Shown: positions 45,017 to 58,854 of the stretch, piece after piece
Layout: the number at the start of each line of letters is the position of its first letter
Numbering within the stretch: the stretch's first letter is position 1
NCBI RefSeq assembly: GCF_003589595.1
Contig: NW_020653409.1
Span: 110,581 to 174,580, forward strand
DNA: 64,000 bases
Direction of reading: 5' to 3'
Source of the DNA: Hyposmocoma kahamanoa
Taxonomy: Eukaryota; Arthropoda; Insecta; Lepidoptera; Cosmopterigidae
Made by a program: the position numbers and the translations under genes
The notes under the pieces: generated by a model
What the model saw: the letters and a program-made list of their open reading frames with translations, nothing else
What the model was told of the DNA's origin: nothing
Database searches by the model: none

Positions 45017-46165
45017 GTTAGTTAGCGTCTGACGCGTGCCAACTATAGGTCTCGAAAGACCTATTTGAGCTAAGTCCACTAATTTTCGCTTTGTATGGTA
45101 TGGTTGCGTCATTCTTTCGTGCAAATTCTCCAAAATACAAGAAAAATGCCTTATTGTGCTGTTGAAACTAAAGTAAAGCTTACACCGCTAGTCACTACTT
45201 GTTTGGAGAACTAAATTATAACTCCAATTCGTCGTCGTTCAGCAACGAACCGCTAGATGGCAGCACATTGATTGAAATTTCAATATGATATCAAATCGTC
45301 GTAACTTGTAATAAAAGGTATTGATGTTATTGAACTTTGAACGATATAATTTATATTAACAATCCAGAATTTGTTATTTCTTTTTTAATTTGAAGTTACG
45401 ACCCAATCAATGTCAGAATTTTGGAATGTTTCAAATTAAGAATGTGTGACTTTTGGCGACATCGGTTCTGATAGTAATCGAGGCCTAAGACACTCCCATT
45501 GTTGTTTCTTCCGTGATTTGCACCCTTACCCCATAAACAAAAGAGAGTTAAATTTTAACAGGACCAAAAAATTTCCAACGTGACGCATTTAAAATGGCCG
45601 CTGTACAAAAATTATTTATCTATGTCTTCGCTACTAATAAATTTAGTCGTTTCTTCGGATGAGTGCATATGCTATCAACGATGCTACTTTCACGAGCCCA
45701 TCACACTCTACCAAACCTAAGTTAACCTAGTACATACATACGTACTACATAATTATTTCACGCCCTTTTCCAGATACAACAGCCTTCCACTGGCTACGAT
45801 CCTGACAGACATCCACATCAACACGCATAAGTGCCTTTATACACGCTTATTGGTTAAGGGTATCTACTCTTGGCCTTTCTTTAGGACGTCAATTTGGTCG
45901 TGATAAGTTGGCATTGGTCGGCCATTACCAAATTACCCGCTAAATCGCCTTATATATCATCCGAGCATCCCTATCTCTGTCTTTGTGAACTAACCTAGTA
46001 ATCAAAACTCAATTTGAAACACATGTTCCTAAATATTTCAAAAATCATACATGCTAGGCCTATCAAGTATCATACTGAAAAGGAAGGTCTCGTTGAAAAT
46101 TACCAACTCATCACTTTAAAGATATTTTTCTTCAATATCTAAAAAACCAAATATGCTAGGACGGA
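45017..46165. other. Flank of the Transib element without recognisable gene
   Basis: AT-rich with short frames. A TTCTTCGGATGAGT near 45652 resembles the right end of the nested element at 13256-13829. Confidence 0.35.
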
Positions 46166-46169
46166 ACGA

Positions 46170-46212
46170 ACCAATAGCGTTGCAGTGCCACTCAGAGCTT
46201 TAAATCGCAAAC
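46170..46212 (-). repeat. SINE-like family A, short fragment
   Basis: CGTTGCAGTGCCACTCAGAG and CTTTAAATCGCAAA match the 3' half. Confidence 0.5.
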
Positions 46213-46309
46213 ACTCTCTCGGAAAAAAACACTCTCAAAAAGAATCACCGATTAAAATATTTAAAATGGCACTTAGATTGGAAGTGAAAATATTATATTT
46301 TTTCGATTT

Positions 46310-46400
46310 AAACCAGCGTTCCGGGTCCTTTACTGGTCCCTTGGTCATGGCTGACAGAGATGGTAAAGCCATTAACCAGTTATGTCTAATATTAATATTA
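46310..46400 (+). repeat. Loop fragment of the foldback repeat family
   Basis: CCAGCGTTCCGGGTCCTTTA, GTCCCTTGGTCATGGCTGAC and CCAGTTATGTCTAATATT match the loop of the element at 31413. Confidence 0.5.
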
Positions 46401-46696
46401 ATATAAATTAAATATCTTAATTATCTAAAACAATAATACACATACATTTTTCTTCAAGCAACAGCAACATACAAATTGACATGAAATTGAAACGGTTGTC
46501 CGAAATATGAGTTGTGTTAAAGTTACTCGAAATAAAATGTTTAGTAATAATAATTATAAGTAAATAAAAGAAATCAATTTAACGTGAATGTTTTTCGCTT
46601 CGATATTTTATTACAAAAATCATAGTAAGAAATTCAAACATTTCAGTAAAAATTTATTGTCGATAAACATCAGTCATCGTAAATGAACATCACTAT

Positions 46697-46861
46697 GGGT
46701 CGTATTCTAGAACTATACTCAATGCTCAAGTCAGGATTGCAATTGAAATACAAGCACTGGAAATACGAACCTAATGGCAAGGACTTGAGTATGATTTCGA
46801 GTGCTTTAAACCATACTCAAATCCCGACTTGAGCATTGAGTAGAGTTCTAGAATACGACCC
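46697..46861. mobile_element. Palindromic 165-bp MITE, copy 2
   Basis: The ends and interior match the copy at 36316 closely. TAT lies on both sides, which may be a 3-bp duplication. Confidence 0.85.
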
Positions 46862-47970
46862 TATATTTGAGTCTACAAATTTCTATGGAGACAAAAAGAA
46901 AACACTGAATAGTAATAGAAAGAGTAACTAAAAATGCAAACAGCCGGTGAAATGTTATCTCACTGCTTTTAAAAATTTTGTTTTCACTCCAATTTTTACA
47001 AGGTGTATCGCTACAACTTGGCATTTTCACGTTTTACGAGAGATCTTGTATGTACACACGCCAGCACATCAAGCTACACATAGACGTATCTTGTTCCGTT
47101 GCCCTGAAGGCGATTTTCGAACAAAAATGTGTAGTCTGATGTGCCGTTGTCCGTACAACGATTGCCATGCACTGTGGCGATGTTTGTAGGCGACACGAAC
47201 CACGCCCCCATACCAAATCTCCCCTTTTTTTCTATATCTGTGGCTAGTAAAAATATCTAATCGTGGTTACACATCAAGTCAGATACAATATAATAATAAG
47301 ACAATTTGGCTGATAAGCTGCAGATTTGAAACATTGAATTGAAAAGGGAATGTCAAAAATTCAATCACGGTGATGACAACAAAGGAATTGGACAGTGGGC
47401 TATTTTTAGCTATAAGAAAAACCTACAAGTGCGAGTAAAAGGTTGAGACGGAGAATAAGCCTGTTACATTCTAATCAAATTGATTCTAATGCAATACGCA
47501 CATCCATCGATGAAATAAGAATAATTCAAGATAAAACGTGATATATTTTTGTATTTTAAAGGCACCCGTTTAGTTTCCAAGCGCATAGCAACAGGAAATT
47601 TCGGTAGGAGGTATAAAAGAAAAAAGAGAGGTTGCGATTAAAGAGAGGAGGCGGCATGACGTCACGGCGGTCGTTGCCCCCAAGGTCGTGCCAAACGAAG
47701 ACTACCCCACGCTTGAGGCAATCCGGTGTCTACACACTCGACCTTGCCTATAAAGGTGATCACACATGTATATGAACAAAATTCTATGGACAAATGTACG
47801 AATTGTGATGAAATAAGATCCCAATATAAGCGAATCCAACCAAAATAAATAATCAGGCATATGTTGATGTTTGTTTAAATTTCAACATTGAAGAATATAT
47901 AGACTAAATAAAACTATTTTATACAAAACAGCTGTTTAGTGTTGTCATCAAAATGTTGATAACCAATGAC
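46862..47970. other. No gene recognised
   Basis: The frame at 46947-47189 is Cys/His/Arg-rich but has no known motif. A GC-richer patch lies at 47640-47760. Confidence 0.35.
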
Positions 47971-47974
47971 TCCA

Positions 47975-48108
47975 GCCCCCGTAGCATGGCTACACATGAT
48001 AATCGCAACGCGCACGATAAAATTCTCAATCAGATCTAATTTAGATAGCCAAGGTTTCAATTTTATCGCGCGCGTCGCGTCTATCATGCGTAGCCATGCT
48101 ACGGGGGC
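47975..48108. repeat. 134-bp foldback with GC-rich ends
   Basis: GCCCCCGTAGCATGGCTAC at the left pairs with its exact complement at the right. Arms of about 50 bp continue through CATGATA, CGCGCACGATAAAATT and related blocks, leaving a short AT-rich loop. No target duplication is evident. Confidence 0.75.
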
Positions 48109-48182
48109 AGATCTGCTTCGGACATGGTTTCAAGAATCAATGACTAAAAAGGCTTTAACTATAAAAAAAAGATATTAGAAAA

Positions 48183-48441
48183 ATGTTTGGACATCAGATA
48201 CATCACGACAGTTTTCTTAGAAATATCAGGGAGAGAAAGAGAGTAATTGATAGATTCAGACGTTACTACGCGAAAGTCCATGTTAATAAAAATGGAAGTA
48301 AATTAATTTGCTACGCCGGGAACCCGGTGAAGGTTAAATCGTGCAAAAAAGCTGCGCTTGTGTTGGATATTAATAATATACGTGACACACAAAAATATAC
48401 AGTCAAATTGAGGACCTTCTCCTTTTTTGAAGTCGGTTAAA
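48183..48441 (+). repeat. Short open frame ending in a repeat D tail
   Basis: The 85-codon frame (MFGHQIHHDSF onward) ends in GACCTTCTCCTTTTTTGAAG plus TCGGTTAAAA, the shared end of repeat D. The frame is probably part of the same degraded element. I do not recognise the peptide. Confidence 0.35.
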
Positions 48442-49580
48442 AAGTTAATGTCGTGTCGTATCAAGAAATCAAGGTAAGGGCGCACAGAACAGAGCTGGTT
48501 GGCGATTACACCAGTGACAGTAAGTCATCAAAATAAAATTTGTTTATATAGCTTAGTAGTCCTGAACAATTATGTCATCTTTAGTAGAATGTTCAAACTA
48601 TATCGCACGTTCTCATACTAAAACCTCATCCGTATTTGAAAAGCATACGGCAACTGGCAACACCGAGACAGTTTGGCAGAGTTGCCAACTCAGGCTCCGT
48701 CTGTTATGTAACGTGTTTGTTTCAGGCTAATGTCCTATCCCAGTCAATGTTTTGTATTGTTTACGTTTAGAACAAATACACTGCTAGGTGAAAATTCGGA
48801 AAGTTTTGTTTAAATATAAAAGGTCTCAATATAAACAATACTATCATTAAAAATTTTGAAAAAAAAAAAAGCAAAAAAGGTTGGCCCACTAACATATATA
48901 AATACTTATTCATTATTCTACCACTAATTGTCATTAGTTTCAAATTATAATTATTACAAGTCATTCGAAACCGACTTCATGCAGCCCAGATCGATTGCAT
49001 ACAGCCGAGTTGTCAGCTGCATGAAGTTGATGACGACTTCACGCATTAGATTAGGGATGCGTAGAAAATTGAGACGCAGACTTCGTTAAAAGGCGTATAT
49101 TAGCTAGGAACCCAACAGTGCTCCCACGTGCAGGACCGAAACGTCTCAATAACTTGAGCGCGTTTCAGTGCACAACTGATGCCATCTAGCGGCGACGCTA
49201 TGGAACTAATGGCGTGTTGAAGTTCTAGTTGTTACATAGCTAAATAATTTGTTCAGCGCCACTACCTTTGAGTTCCTTATTTAACTGTATAGGAAATATC
49301 GGTTCGATGAGACGACTAGCAACTAGGGCTGGGTAGTATTTGAATTACTTGTATTTGAAATACGTATTTAACGTCTATATGTTCCAAATAAACCCGAACA
49401 ACATAAGGTAATGGTAAAACCGTAAGCCAAAGTGACTAAATAGATATAGGCAATTAGGTTTATTTTCATGTTTTGTTTATTTTTGGGATGGACGCGATAT
49501 TAGAATAAAAAACGAATTATACAGCGAGCGCGGTGAATCGTTACCCTCAACCAGATTGTGGAAGTCCTGGACAGACGTAT
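48442..49580. other. No gene recognised; one small inverted repeat
   Basis: CTTCATGCAGC and GCTGCATGAAG lie 32 bases apart near 48976-49029. Otherwise there are only short frames. Confidence 0.35.
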
Positions 49581-49582
49581 TA

Positions 49583-49862
49583 GTAGCAGTAAAGCTTCTT
49601 GTGAAGGTGGTCGTCCAGGAAAGTACTGCCACCTTACCTATTTCTGCCACCAAGCAGTAATGTAGGCGTTACTTCGTTCCGGTTTTGAAAGGTAAGGGTG
49701 CAGGTCAAATTACAGGTACATGAGACTTGTCAACTTATGTCTCAGAGTGACGGGTGCGGTGGCAGTGCCCCTCAGATCTTTGGGATTTCAAGTTCTGAGC
49801 GGCACTGCAACTGTCATGGACAGGCGTGTAGCTTACCGTCACTTCACATTATAAAAAAAATG
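49583..49862 (+). repeat. SINE-like family A copy, full length
   Basis: It runs from GTAGCAGTAAAGCTTCTTGT to CACTTCACATTATAAAAAAA, with a short deletion of the GGCGCACGACTTG block. Confidence 0.78.
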
Positions 49863-52800
49863 TGTGTGAAGGAAGTTAAAGACATTAAAGACGCAACGCG
49901 TCGAGGTTCAAAGATCTATACCTAGTGAGAGACAGGTGTGAGAGTACTGATCACGGAAATTCTCGGGATGATACTGCTAACGACTTGCGCCTGGCGTGAC
50001 ATCGTAAAACAAGTTTCTATCGATAGTTGGAACAGCAGCCTAAAGTTCGAAAAAGGTTTAGAAATGCCTAGAGCAAACAATACATTCTTGTCAGTTTTCT
50101 TTAGTTCTACAAGGACTGTTTAATCTTGAAATGCCTATAATATGCTAGTCACAATTATCTAAAGATCCTTAGATACGTTGCAAAAGATTTGAAAAAGTAT
50201 GATAATGCGGGACAACCCACACGTTAATTAAATACAGGGAATGTCCTAAGTGACAGCGCTCGCGGTGTTACCCCAACACGTCATATCTATTTGCGGATCT
50301 GTTAACTGACGTCATGAGTGTGTCATGGTGCGATGGGCGTCATATTGAAAACGATATGACATGATGAAGTCATATCTTTACGACAGATTGTTGCGATCTA
50401 TTCCGATTTGTTATTGATAAAATTCTTTATCCCTTTGCTTACATTACATATCGGAAAGTGCATCAGAATCAGGATGGAGTCCACTAAAATGGTCAAGTGC
50501 AAGCTTAGGACACTGCATGTTTTTGAGAGCAAGTGTATAAATGTATAAGTGTATATTTATATTTAACAGAAACTTTGTGATCGCAAGGTAAACATTCTAG
50601 CCGCTGTTAAATTGGTTCCTAATAGAATCTAGCGAAATGGAACACCTGGTATCGACTTGAATAACATACGCTACGTTCGCGTTTGCAACAGGCACGTCGT
50701 AACTTCTGTGAACTCTAAGGCACACTTAACTCGACCGGGATACGAAAATTTAATGTACAAACGAAAATATTTGTTCAAATTTTTCACTTTAAAGCCTGGT
50801 AGTGAAATTTGGCAACAAATACGAGAAAACTTAGTCACGAATTTTATTAGTCAGGCATTGAAGTTAATGTGAATAAAAATATCAGTGATGCGATAAGCGA
50901 ATTGGAAATCTGAGTTAACCTTTCCTAACTAAAGACACACAACAACATAGATTCCGAACTAATCAGCACATTTCTCTAAGATAGTAAAATAGAGCGAAAG
51001 AAGAGTAATAAAGACAAAATAGATAAGTAAAAACTTTAAAACAAGGCGTAAACACAAAAGGTATACGTACAATAAATCACCAGTTAATGTATGTGACTTG
51101 GCAATGGCTGCATTCAAGCAAAAGCGTAAAACTTTTTTTGAAATCACTCATTTTACATAATCAACAAATATAATGGATTCAAGAAACATGATGACAAGTA
51201 CTTTGAGTTACCATGTATGTGTACTTGTATAATTTAAGCTTATATTTATTGTAATTTGACTTCTTATGGTGTACTGTACTGTGTTGTCTTGGTGGGTGAA
51301 TGAATTTGACAGTGATGTGGTTTCCATAAGGTAAAATTCACCACGCGGTCAATCAAAACGCTGATTAGTCTCGATACAATAACGGGTCTACATTTTGTAA
51401 TGGCTGCTAATTTCCCTCATTTTCAAAGACAGTTATTTGTAAAGGCAAGTTACTCACATTTTTGAAATTGAAAAGATCGTATTTGTATTTTCCTTTTAGA
51501 AATCCGCCTTCAAAGACATTTTCGCTGAAAGGTCCACTTAACAAGATGAATTCTTTAGCTCCAGAAAAGATCCTGATTACCAGCTCGTCGCCGCCAATTT
51601 AAAATTCAAGATATTGGGAAAGGAAAGTATCGACTACGAAGACATATAAAAGAGGAAAGAGACGGACAGAGACATGCAAGTGCAATTGCAAAAATATTTG
51701 CACACAATAAGAAGTACGTGGTATTGTCTAAAGCATCACCATGAATGGGCAGAACGGAAGGCTGACTAATAAAAACTACTATAAGAGGTGCTCCACCTCT
51801 ATTTGCGATAGTGACGTCACGCTGTGACTCACCGCGTCTGGCCGGCCGGTGTCCTGTCGAAGGAACTTGATAGTAATAGCGCTAAATTACTTCATATTGG
51901 GGCTCCCCAAAATTTTACTACCTAATAAAATTTCCAGACCGGTCGGTCATAAAATTTCGCGAAATAATTATAATATTGCGGTTGTCGTCGATTTTTGGTA
52001 CGGATATCTTAAGATAAGAGGACGGATATTTATATTTTCTATTAGCGTTACTGGCTGTCTTTCTGCAGGTCTGCAAACTGTTTCATCTCATCCCATCTTC
52101 AAAAATAGCAATAAAATACTCGTCGTGAATTTGCGGATCAAACGGAATCGGCAAATACCATATCGCAATTAAAATTCAGATCTAAACGCGTTAAAGGAAC
52201 GCTATGTAGCCGTCAACCATGTCGCTTAATCACCCCAAAAGGTACGACGAAACAAGCAATGTGTTTATGTGTCTGCCAAAAGTCTGTGAAAACCGGCATA
52301 ACTCCGTGCTACAAGATTGATGTAAGATCTGTTGCTAACCGAACTTGCTTTACACCGAAATATCCTCTATCACGTTCGTAACTCGACTCAAAATCATCAG
52401 AAAAATTTTGTGTAGCTACAGTGTTAAACTGAATTACCGTCGATCAAAAAGAGTTTTTAAAACGAAGCCGCTTGGGCGGAGAGTCGTTTGGCAAGTTCGT
52501 TGTTATGCTTGAAGCGTGCAACTCGATGGGGCATCAACATACCAGGGGACTTATTAACAATTTAAACTTTCATGTAAATACAACTGACGTGTCATTTTGA
52601 GGTTATGGAAATTTTTGCTATTTTTAAACGTGTCTCAGAACTCGCACGATAATAAATTCCACATCGGCACTTGAATGATGGGAAGAGACGTCGTATAACG
52701 TTTGGATGAATGGAAATGACGCTAATTAAAACCAGTTACAAAATTCTTATAAAGGCGCGACTTTGTAAAACTACATCATTAATTTTCAACGGTAATACAG

Positions 52801-55800
52801 CCAAGAACAAGATAATGTTCAAAATGTTAGTCGACATTTGTTGAAGAATTTGCTTTTGGAAAATTTACTTAAACAGTACTTGGCGAACAATTTAAACTGC
52901 GACGAGTACCAAATTAAACAAAGTTCCAAATAGAATGTTGTCTGAAATAAAGCAGTAAAACCGGAACATGATTTCAATAGCTCTTCAAATCCGTCAATTG
53001 AGGCCACTCTAAGAACATGACGCCGTAGCTGAAGATCAAAGAGTGGACTTATTAAGGATTCGAACCGCGAAATACTTATGAAAAGAAATAAGGACTCTCC
53101 AGTCAACATTTAAGTGATCGATAGACTATAGTCTACTTCTTCCATCAAAGCTGGATAAACCAGAGTATAAGATTTCTTTGATAAATTACGTACAATGTTC
53201 ATAATGCTACATTAAATATACGTAACTGGGAAATAGCAAGGTTTGTCGGCACGTCACATTAGTGGTGGGCTGTAAACTCGTGGCGTCGTAGAGTCTAAGA
53301 ACAGTGACCCCGATCAATGGAGGAATGCAGACCCACATGAAAAGACACGCAGTTCAAAGATTTATGCTTTTCGCTTCGAAAAGAAAAGACTTATAGGTTT
53401 CAAGATCGAGAACTTTTACGAGCGTCAAACCTATTGAAACTTTAATAGATCTATTGGTTGTAAATACCGATATATGTTGTAAGACCCCTTAAGTTTAAAA
53501 AAAGAATGAGCAGTAAATGTAATAGTAATAGTTTTTCGAAAATACCATCGGAAAAATCAAAATTTTAAGCGTATATAGAATTCTTGTTTTTAATAGTGTT
53601 CCGTTTTTAATAAAAGTGTTGTATCTTGCAAAATACAAACATTGCCGCGTGTAAACAAACCGTGGCTGAGCACAGAAATAGGTCACCGCAATGTCGCCGC
53701 GTGACGGACTGACAGGCTTATTTTTGGTCGTGCAACTCGCAACAAGTTTTAGTTCTGTATCTGCGTCTTGGATAGACAAGTCAACTCTGGTAACGTAACT
53801 CGCAAGACTCTCTTGAATTAGAACTTCGATCGACGAACGCTGTGTTGTATGTACGAACTTCACGTAACAGAATATATAAAGTTTAGAATGCTGGAAGCTC
53901 ATGTGGAGAACGGTAGCTTTTCAATGGAGAGGTCGATGTTTAGAATCCTTGTGGCATCATGTATATTTATAAATGCAGTAGCATTCAATACCTCTCGCTA
54001 ACGATGAAGGACAACATCGTGATAAATGAGCGTTGGAAAATGTGTAACATCCCGAATCGGCTTTGGGCCAGTGTGGCGAGTACGCTTTAAACGATCTCCT
54101 TACAGGAGAGACGTCCACAACAGCACAGTGATGTATAATGGTTGGCGACGATAATGAGATAAGTTTTGCAGGCACATGTTCCTTAGTATTTCTTGCACGT
54201 CGAAATAGTTTAGCTCCACGTACACCTAACGCTTAATTGAGTAGCGTGTCTCGACCGTTGTCTCGGTCACGGTGTGATTACAGCCTCAACTCTTCATTAG
54301 CACTCAAAAACCGTTTTCTGGCCTGATAAGTACCGACAATTATATCGTTATTCGTTACGTCTATTTCAAACACCTGCTTTGGCTTTTTTGGATCATTGAT
54401 TTTTTGCGGTTAAATTTTTTGTTACGTATTGTACAATCCCTTGATGCTGATCAAAGACAAAGCGCAATTTAGTCACACACAATTTGTTACGGTTGACCTA
54501 ATGGAAACATTGAAAATTGACTTCGTCTTTGATGAGAATTGGTGAAACATTCTTTCCTATTCTACGTCTGATTTTCAGAGACTGAGAGACAAGACAAATT
54601 GAGAATCTATATCCCGTCGTTCTCTTTAGAACGAACAGACGTGATTTGCAATTTTGGCAAAAACAAGTGTTATGTACATAGTTCCAGAATATCAGTTACG
54701 ATCATCTTTTTGATGAGCGATATTTATACTTCAATATCTCGAAAACTCATTTTTTCAACTCAGTTTTTATGTAAAATTTATATATGTGTACGTCAATATT
54801 GAGTTCTAGAGTATAATACAACAACAATTTTGGTTTTCTGAACGACGTCTGACACTGATTTTCATAATCTATGTATATTGTAACGTAAATAATGAGTTTT
54901 CATCAAATAATAATGCAGTAAATGATAAATTGGATTTGAATCCTTTCTGATCTTACATTTTTCACGAAAATCCCTTAACGTCAGAGGGTGGCGAATATGA
55001 ATGTTCAATGTAATCGAACAACCTTAGTAGTTTTCGATAATGCATAGACATCGGGTGCATTTATGACATTAACTTAAATAATGGTAACTGTTTTAGGCGA
55101 TAGACAAATTGGAAGAAATCGCAATCAATTCAAAGAGAGGATGGCAGCTATAGAGTTCGCACTAGCGCCAAACAAGAAGAACTCGTTGACACTCCGGAGA
55201 TTTAGAAACAAATAGACAGGATCAGAATAGTAACACCAGTTGGTCTCCATAGCCTCGAAAAAACGGATGGGAACAGACATTTAGGGTTGCTAAGCGAGCG
55301 GAGTAAGTATTTTGGCAATAAAGTTTATAAACTTGCCGTGTTTCCACAATCAACAATAATCCCCACCGCCCGAACATAGATCCTTGTTCTCTTATTGACT
55401 TTCCGATATACCTCACTTTTTGCAATACTATTTTCTTAATAAATCTCATTACCTTTTCTTCATCGAAACAAGCCTGAAACACGACAGATTGAGGGCATTG
55501 TCCCTCTGCTCGGTAAACATTCTAGATTGATCTAATGGTTATATTTGGACTGATTCGGTATTACTCGACAGTAGTTTACTTACAGAACTTTTCTTATGGT
55601 ATATTATCAAATCTTGCATTCCGCCTAATTGCTAATTAAAGCCAAAACAAATCAGTTACATCTCGTTTTCTGGAACCTACCCAAATCATCGTTGACCGTA
55701 TTTTGTTTACATATTTATCATTTGAACGGTGGTAGCCCACTGGAACAATGGAGATGTTCCTGTGGTCGCAAGTACGTATGATATTTGAAAACGTTTTAAA
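49863..55800. other. Long stretch without recognised gene or repeat
   Basis: This is the largest repeat-poor block. The open frames (for example 50657-50872, 51849-52172, 53495-53902) have no motif I can name and no consensus exon structure, except the weak candidate at 51407. It may be intronic. Confidence 0.35.
51407..51598 (-). other. Short open frame with exon-like features, unidentified
   Basis: The minus strand is open for 63 codons (GGDELVIRIFSGAKEFILLS, then GPFSENVFEGGFLKGKYKYD and LFNFKN), with GTGAGT directly after LFNFKN. No convincing upstream acceptor is visible and I recognise no family. It could be a host exon, a repeat remnant or chance. Confidence 0.2.
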
Positions 55801-55804
55801 ATTC

Positions 55805-56140
55805 TTTCTTTCATAGGTAAGCAAATTACGCGTGAAATCATCATATTAATTAAACTCTGCTGCTCAGTGGTAAGGCAGTTTCCCCTGAGAAGAATAAGCA
55901 AGACACTCTAGGGGTTGCCGTTTTAAATGTACATAAGAATATATTTAACATTTACAATATTTACGAAGATTGAGACTACCTGCAAGAGCTAAACGGAACA
56001 CTACCATGAGTTCTTGTCGTCCAAATACGCAAAAGCTGTAAATAACTTTAGTATAAAGTTTTTGTTTCACTGTAGTTTCAAACCTCGTAAATGGCAAATT
56101 TTGAATATCAACCGGAATCTATTGGAAGCAATACCTATCA
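55805..56140 (-). pseudogene. LINE family L1, 3' end
   Basis: CATAGGTAAGCAAATTACGC, CCCCTGAGAAGAATAAGCAA and GAGACTACCTGCAAGAGCTA match the copy at 25728. No long frame remains. Confidence 0.65.
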
Positions 56141-56144
56141 CTAA

Positions 56145-57460
56145 AGGAGGTGAATTCCTAAAACCACAATGGGTAAGTACGGCAAACTGTGTTCTAAACC
56201 CCCTAAGACGCGACCCGTGCCAAACATTGTCACGTGTGATGTCACAGTTTGATGATAATGATGGTGTTTACCAATAAAGATCTGATTTCAGCAAGCAATA
56301 TGTCATACATTTATTATCCAAGGTAATTAAAATTTTTAATCAGAATTTGAAAACTCGATCTTAAAAGCATTGTACGAAGAACAATTATCCGTGCAACAAT
56401 AAAACACAGTTGTTAAGAAAATCCAAGAGAAAAACCATAAGAAAGCCGATAAGGGAAGTAAACATTGGTTATCAGGGCAGATTAGGCCGTTCAGATGTAG
56501 GCCGAGATTATGGCAACATGTGTAAGTTGATTATGAAATGTATTTTTAGATTAATTTTGTCTTCCTAATTAGCAAAGTGAGTTATCAAATTGCTAATTTA
56601 TGAATGGATTGAGCACCTCGTAATATATTAGACTCGTGTATTTAACTTGTTTTGTACAAATTTATTAGAGTAAAAATGTAATAGATCATTGTTATAAATT
56701 GATATTATTGGTCAGTTTCATTTTCTAAAGTCGTGTAATTGATCCGTTTGAATATCGAACTGCTTTTCTTGATGATTGAAGTCAGGTGGTTGGTCTATTT
56801 GAATTTATTATTATAAATTAAATAGGACTTTATTTATCAAACACACACACACATACATAGAAACTCTCACGATATTATGTACTAATAATTATGAGCTATG
56901 AATGATGAAAAGGACTAAGCCTCAGCAGTGCTGTTTTTCAGTCTCCGCCTGTGTCCTCTGTCGAACTTGAACAAATGAACTAAAACAAAACAACCCTCGT
57001 TCATCTAACTTAAATCTAACTTTTTATTTACTGGTTACGAGTGATAATAATACACACATCAAGCAAAAACAAACAAATCTAATCAGGACAAAATGTACAA
57101 ATGACTGTTACCAGAATATACGGATTGCTATTCCACAACCGACCAGGAACATGACGACAGTTGCAAAATAAGCCATTCCCTGCACTTTCGTATAAGTATA
57201 CTAATCAGTGTATATCCTCAACTTTACTATATATTTTCTTAACAATAAAACTGAAACTAAATCAGACATTAAAAAACCGCTTATAGGGGGTTGTAGATCT
57301 TGTTTCGCTGATTCCAGATACGTTTAAAACACAATTTCGTTAAAAATTTCGATTATGTCATTTATGATAAGGAGGGCAGAATAAACGGAATGGCATACGC
57401 TGTTGGCACTTGTGTTTTTAGGCAACTACAAGCTTGTCCTTAGATAGCCTCCATCCAAGG
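56145..57460. other. No gene recognised
   Basis: AT-rich, with a short ACACAC run near 56840. No repeat family assigned. Confidence 0.35.
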
Positions 57461-57464
57461 CGAA

Positions 57465-57680
57465 AACGACACAGGTTTTCATGGTGTCGCCATCACTGAG
57501 GTCCCGGGTTCGAACCCCGGTTGGGTCAATGTAGGAAAACTTTTCTATATTGTCTCGGGTCCGAGTGTTTGTGATACCGTCGTTGTTTCCGATTTCCATA
57601 ATACAAGTGCTTTAGTTATTTTAAGATCGGAGCAACGTATGTAATTGGTGTTGTTTAATATTATTATCTAGTCTACCATA
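57465..57680 (+). repeat. tRNA-headed SINE, family C
   Basis: It has box B GGGTTCGAACCCCGG, then TTTTCTATATTGTCTCGGGT, GAGTGTTTGTGATACCGTCG and TTCCGATTTCCATAATACAA. Tails of the same family lie at 33945 and 25570. Confidence 0.68.
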
Positions 57681-57900
57681 AAAAACCGACCTCATGGAAT
57701 GACATCTATTTGCCAAGTTTTATTGAAATCGGTTCCCGGAAAGCGCGCGAAACCGGAGTCATCCCCTAATTTACCACCCTTTTTTTACACAGGCGGAATA
57801 TTTTCTTCAAATTTAAATGGGACCACTACTGAGGTACCCTCTTTCCAACAAAAAAAAATACACTCGAAAAGAGATTCTCCGTTTTTGAAGTCGGTTAATA
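57680..57900 (+). repeat. Dispersed repeat D
   Basis: It has CGCGCGAAACCGGAGTCATC, GGCGGAATATTTTCTTCAAA, GGGACCACTACTGAGGTACC and the end TTTTTGAAGTCGGTTAATAA. Confidence 0.6.
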
Positions 57901-57904
57901 ATAA

Positions 57905-58850
57905 GGCTAGAGTAAATAGGCTTTTTATTTGGACAAACGTATACACTATAGTCGGGCGTATAGTCTTTTAAGATTTGAACATCAGGTGAAATTGTAACCA
58001 AACGTATTTTTACACTGCTTAAAAAAACGCATCCATATACGATCGTCACAGGCTTATAACAAAAAATCTAATCATCCAATTGTAACGGAGGCGTTAGAAA
58101 ACCTACACATTGCATCAATTTGGCTTCTATGTGATCGCACTTGAATGTTTCTGTTCTGATCGATCCTAAAGTATAGCTTCTTACGTGTAGTAAGTTACGT
58201 ACAAGGCAGTGGAATTCCTACAGTAGACCTTAAAGTGCGTTTAGCATATTTACTTCTTTGTTAGACGAATCCAAAGTTCAAGAGCGTCCATTAACTGATC
58301 AGATAGCAAAGTATAGGATATAAATACAGTGACACGTTTTCGTAAGATGGTTGTGAATTTTGACTATTTGTTTGTTTATAAATTGCGCCAAAACGGCATA
58401 AAAGATTTGTACAAAGTTTTTCAAAATTAGTATAAAATATTAAGAGCTGATACTACCTCAGCTCGAATTAAAATGTTTCCCTTACTAATACGGTTCGTTT
58501 TGCTTGGATCGAGCGGCTGGGACACCGGTTTTATTTCAGAATTTATTTGAAAAATGTATATCGTATACACGCACGCACGCACACACACACGCACACACAC
58601 ACATATTTTCTAGTTGATATTAAAAATAAATTGGTATACGTAAACTACCTATTGGATACAGCGATTTTCTTGTAAAATTTAGACGTAAGTTTGTGTTTTA
58701 ATTTCTATCATGAAAATTTTTAGGAGCCGTGTTTTAACACCGTATACTAATCAGTGTACATCCTCAATTTGACCATACATTTTTTTCCAAAGTGATTGGT
58801 TCAAAACTTTCACTGTTATGCAGAATCAACCAAAGCCATTTGAGGTTGTA
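57905..58850. other. No gene recognised
   Basis: Only the CACG microsatellite stands out. Confidence 0.35.
58566..58606 (+). repeat. CACG/CA microsatellite
   Basis: CACGCACGCACGCACACACA followed by more CA units. Confidence 0.75.
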
Positions 58851-58854
58851 TCTA

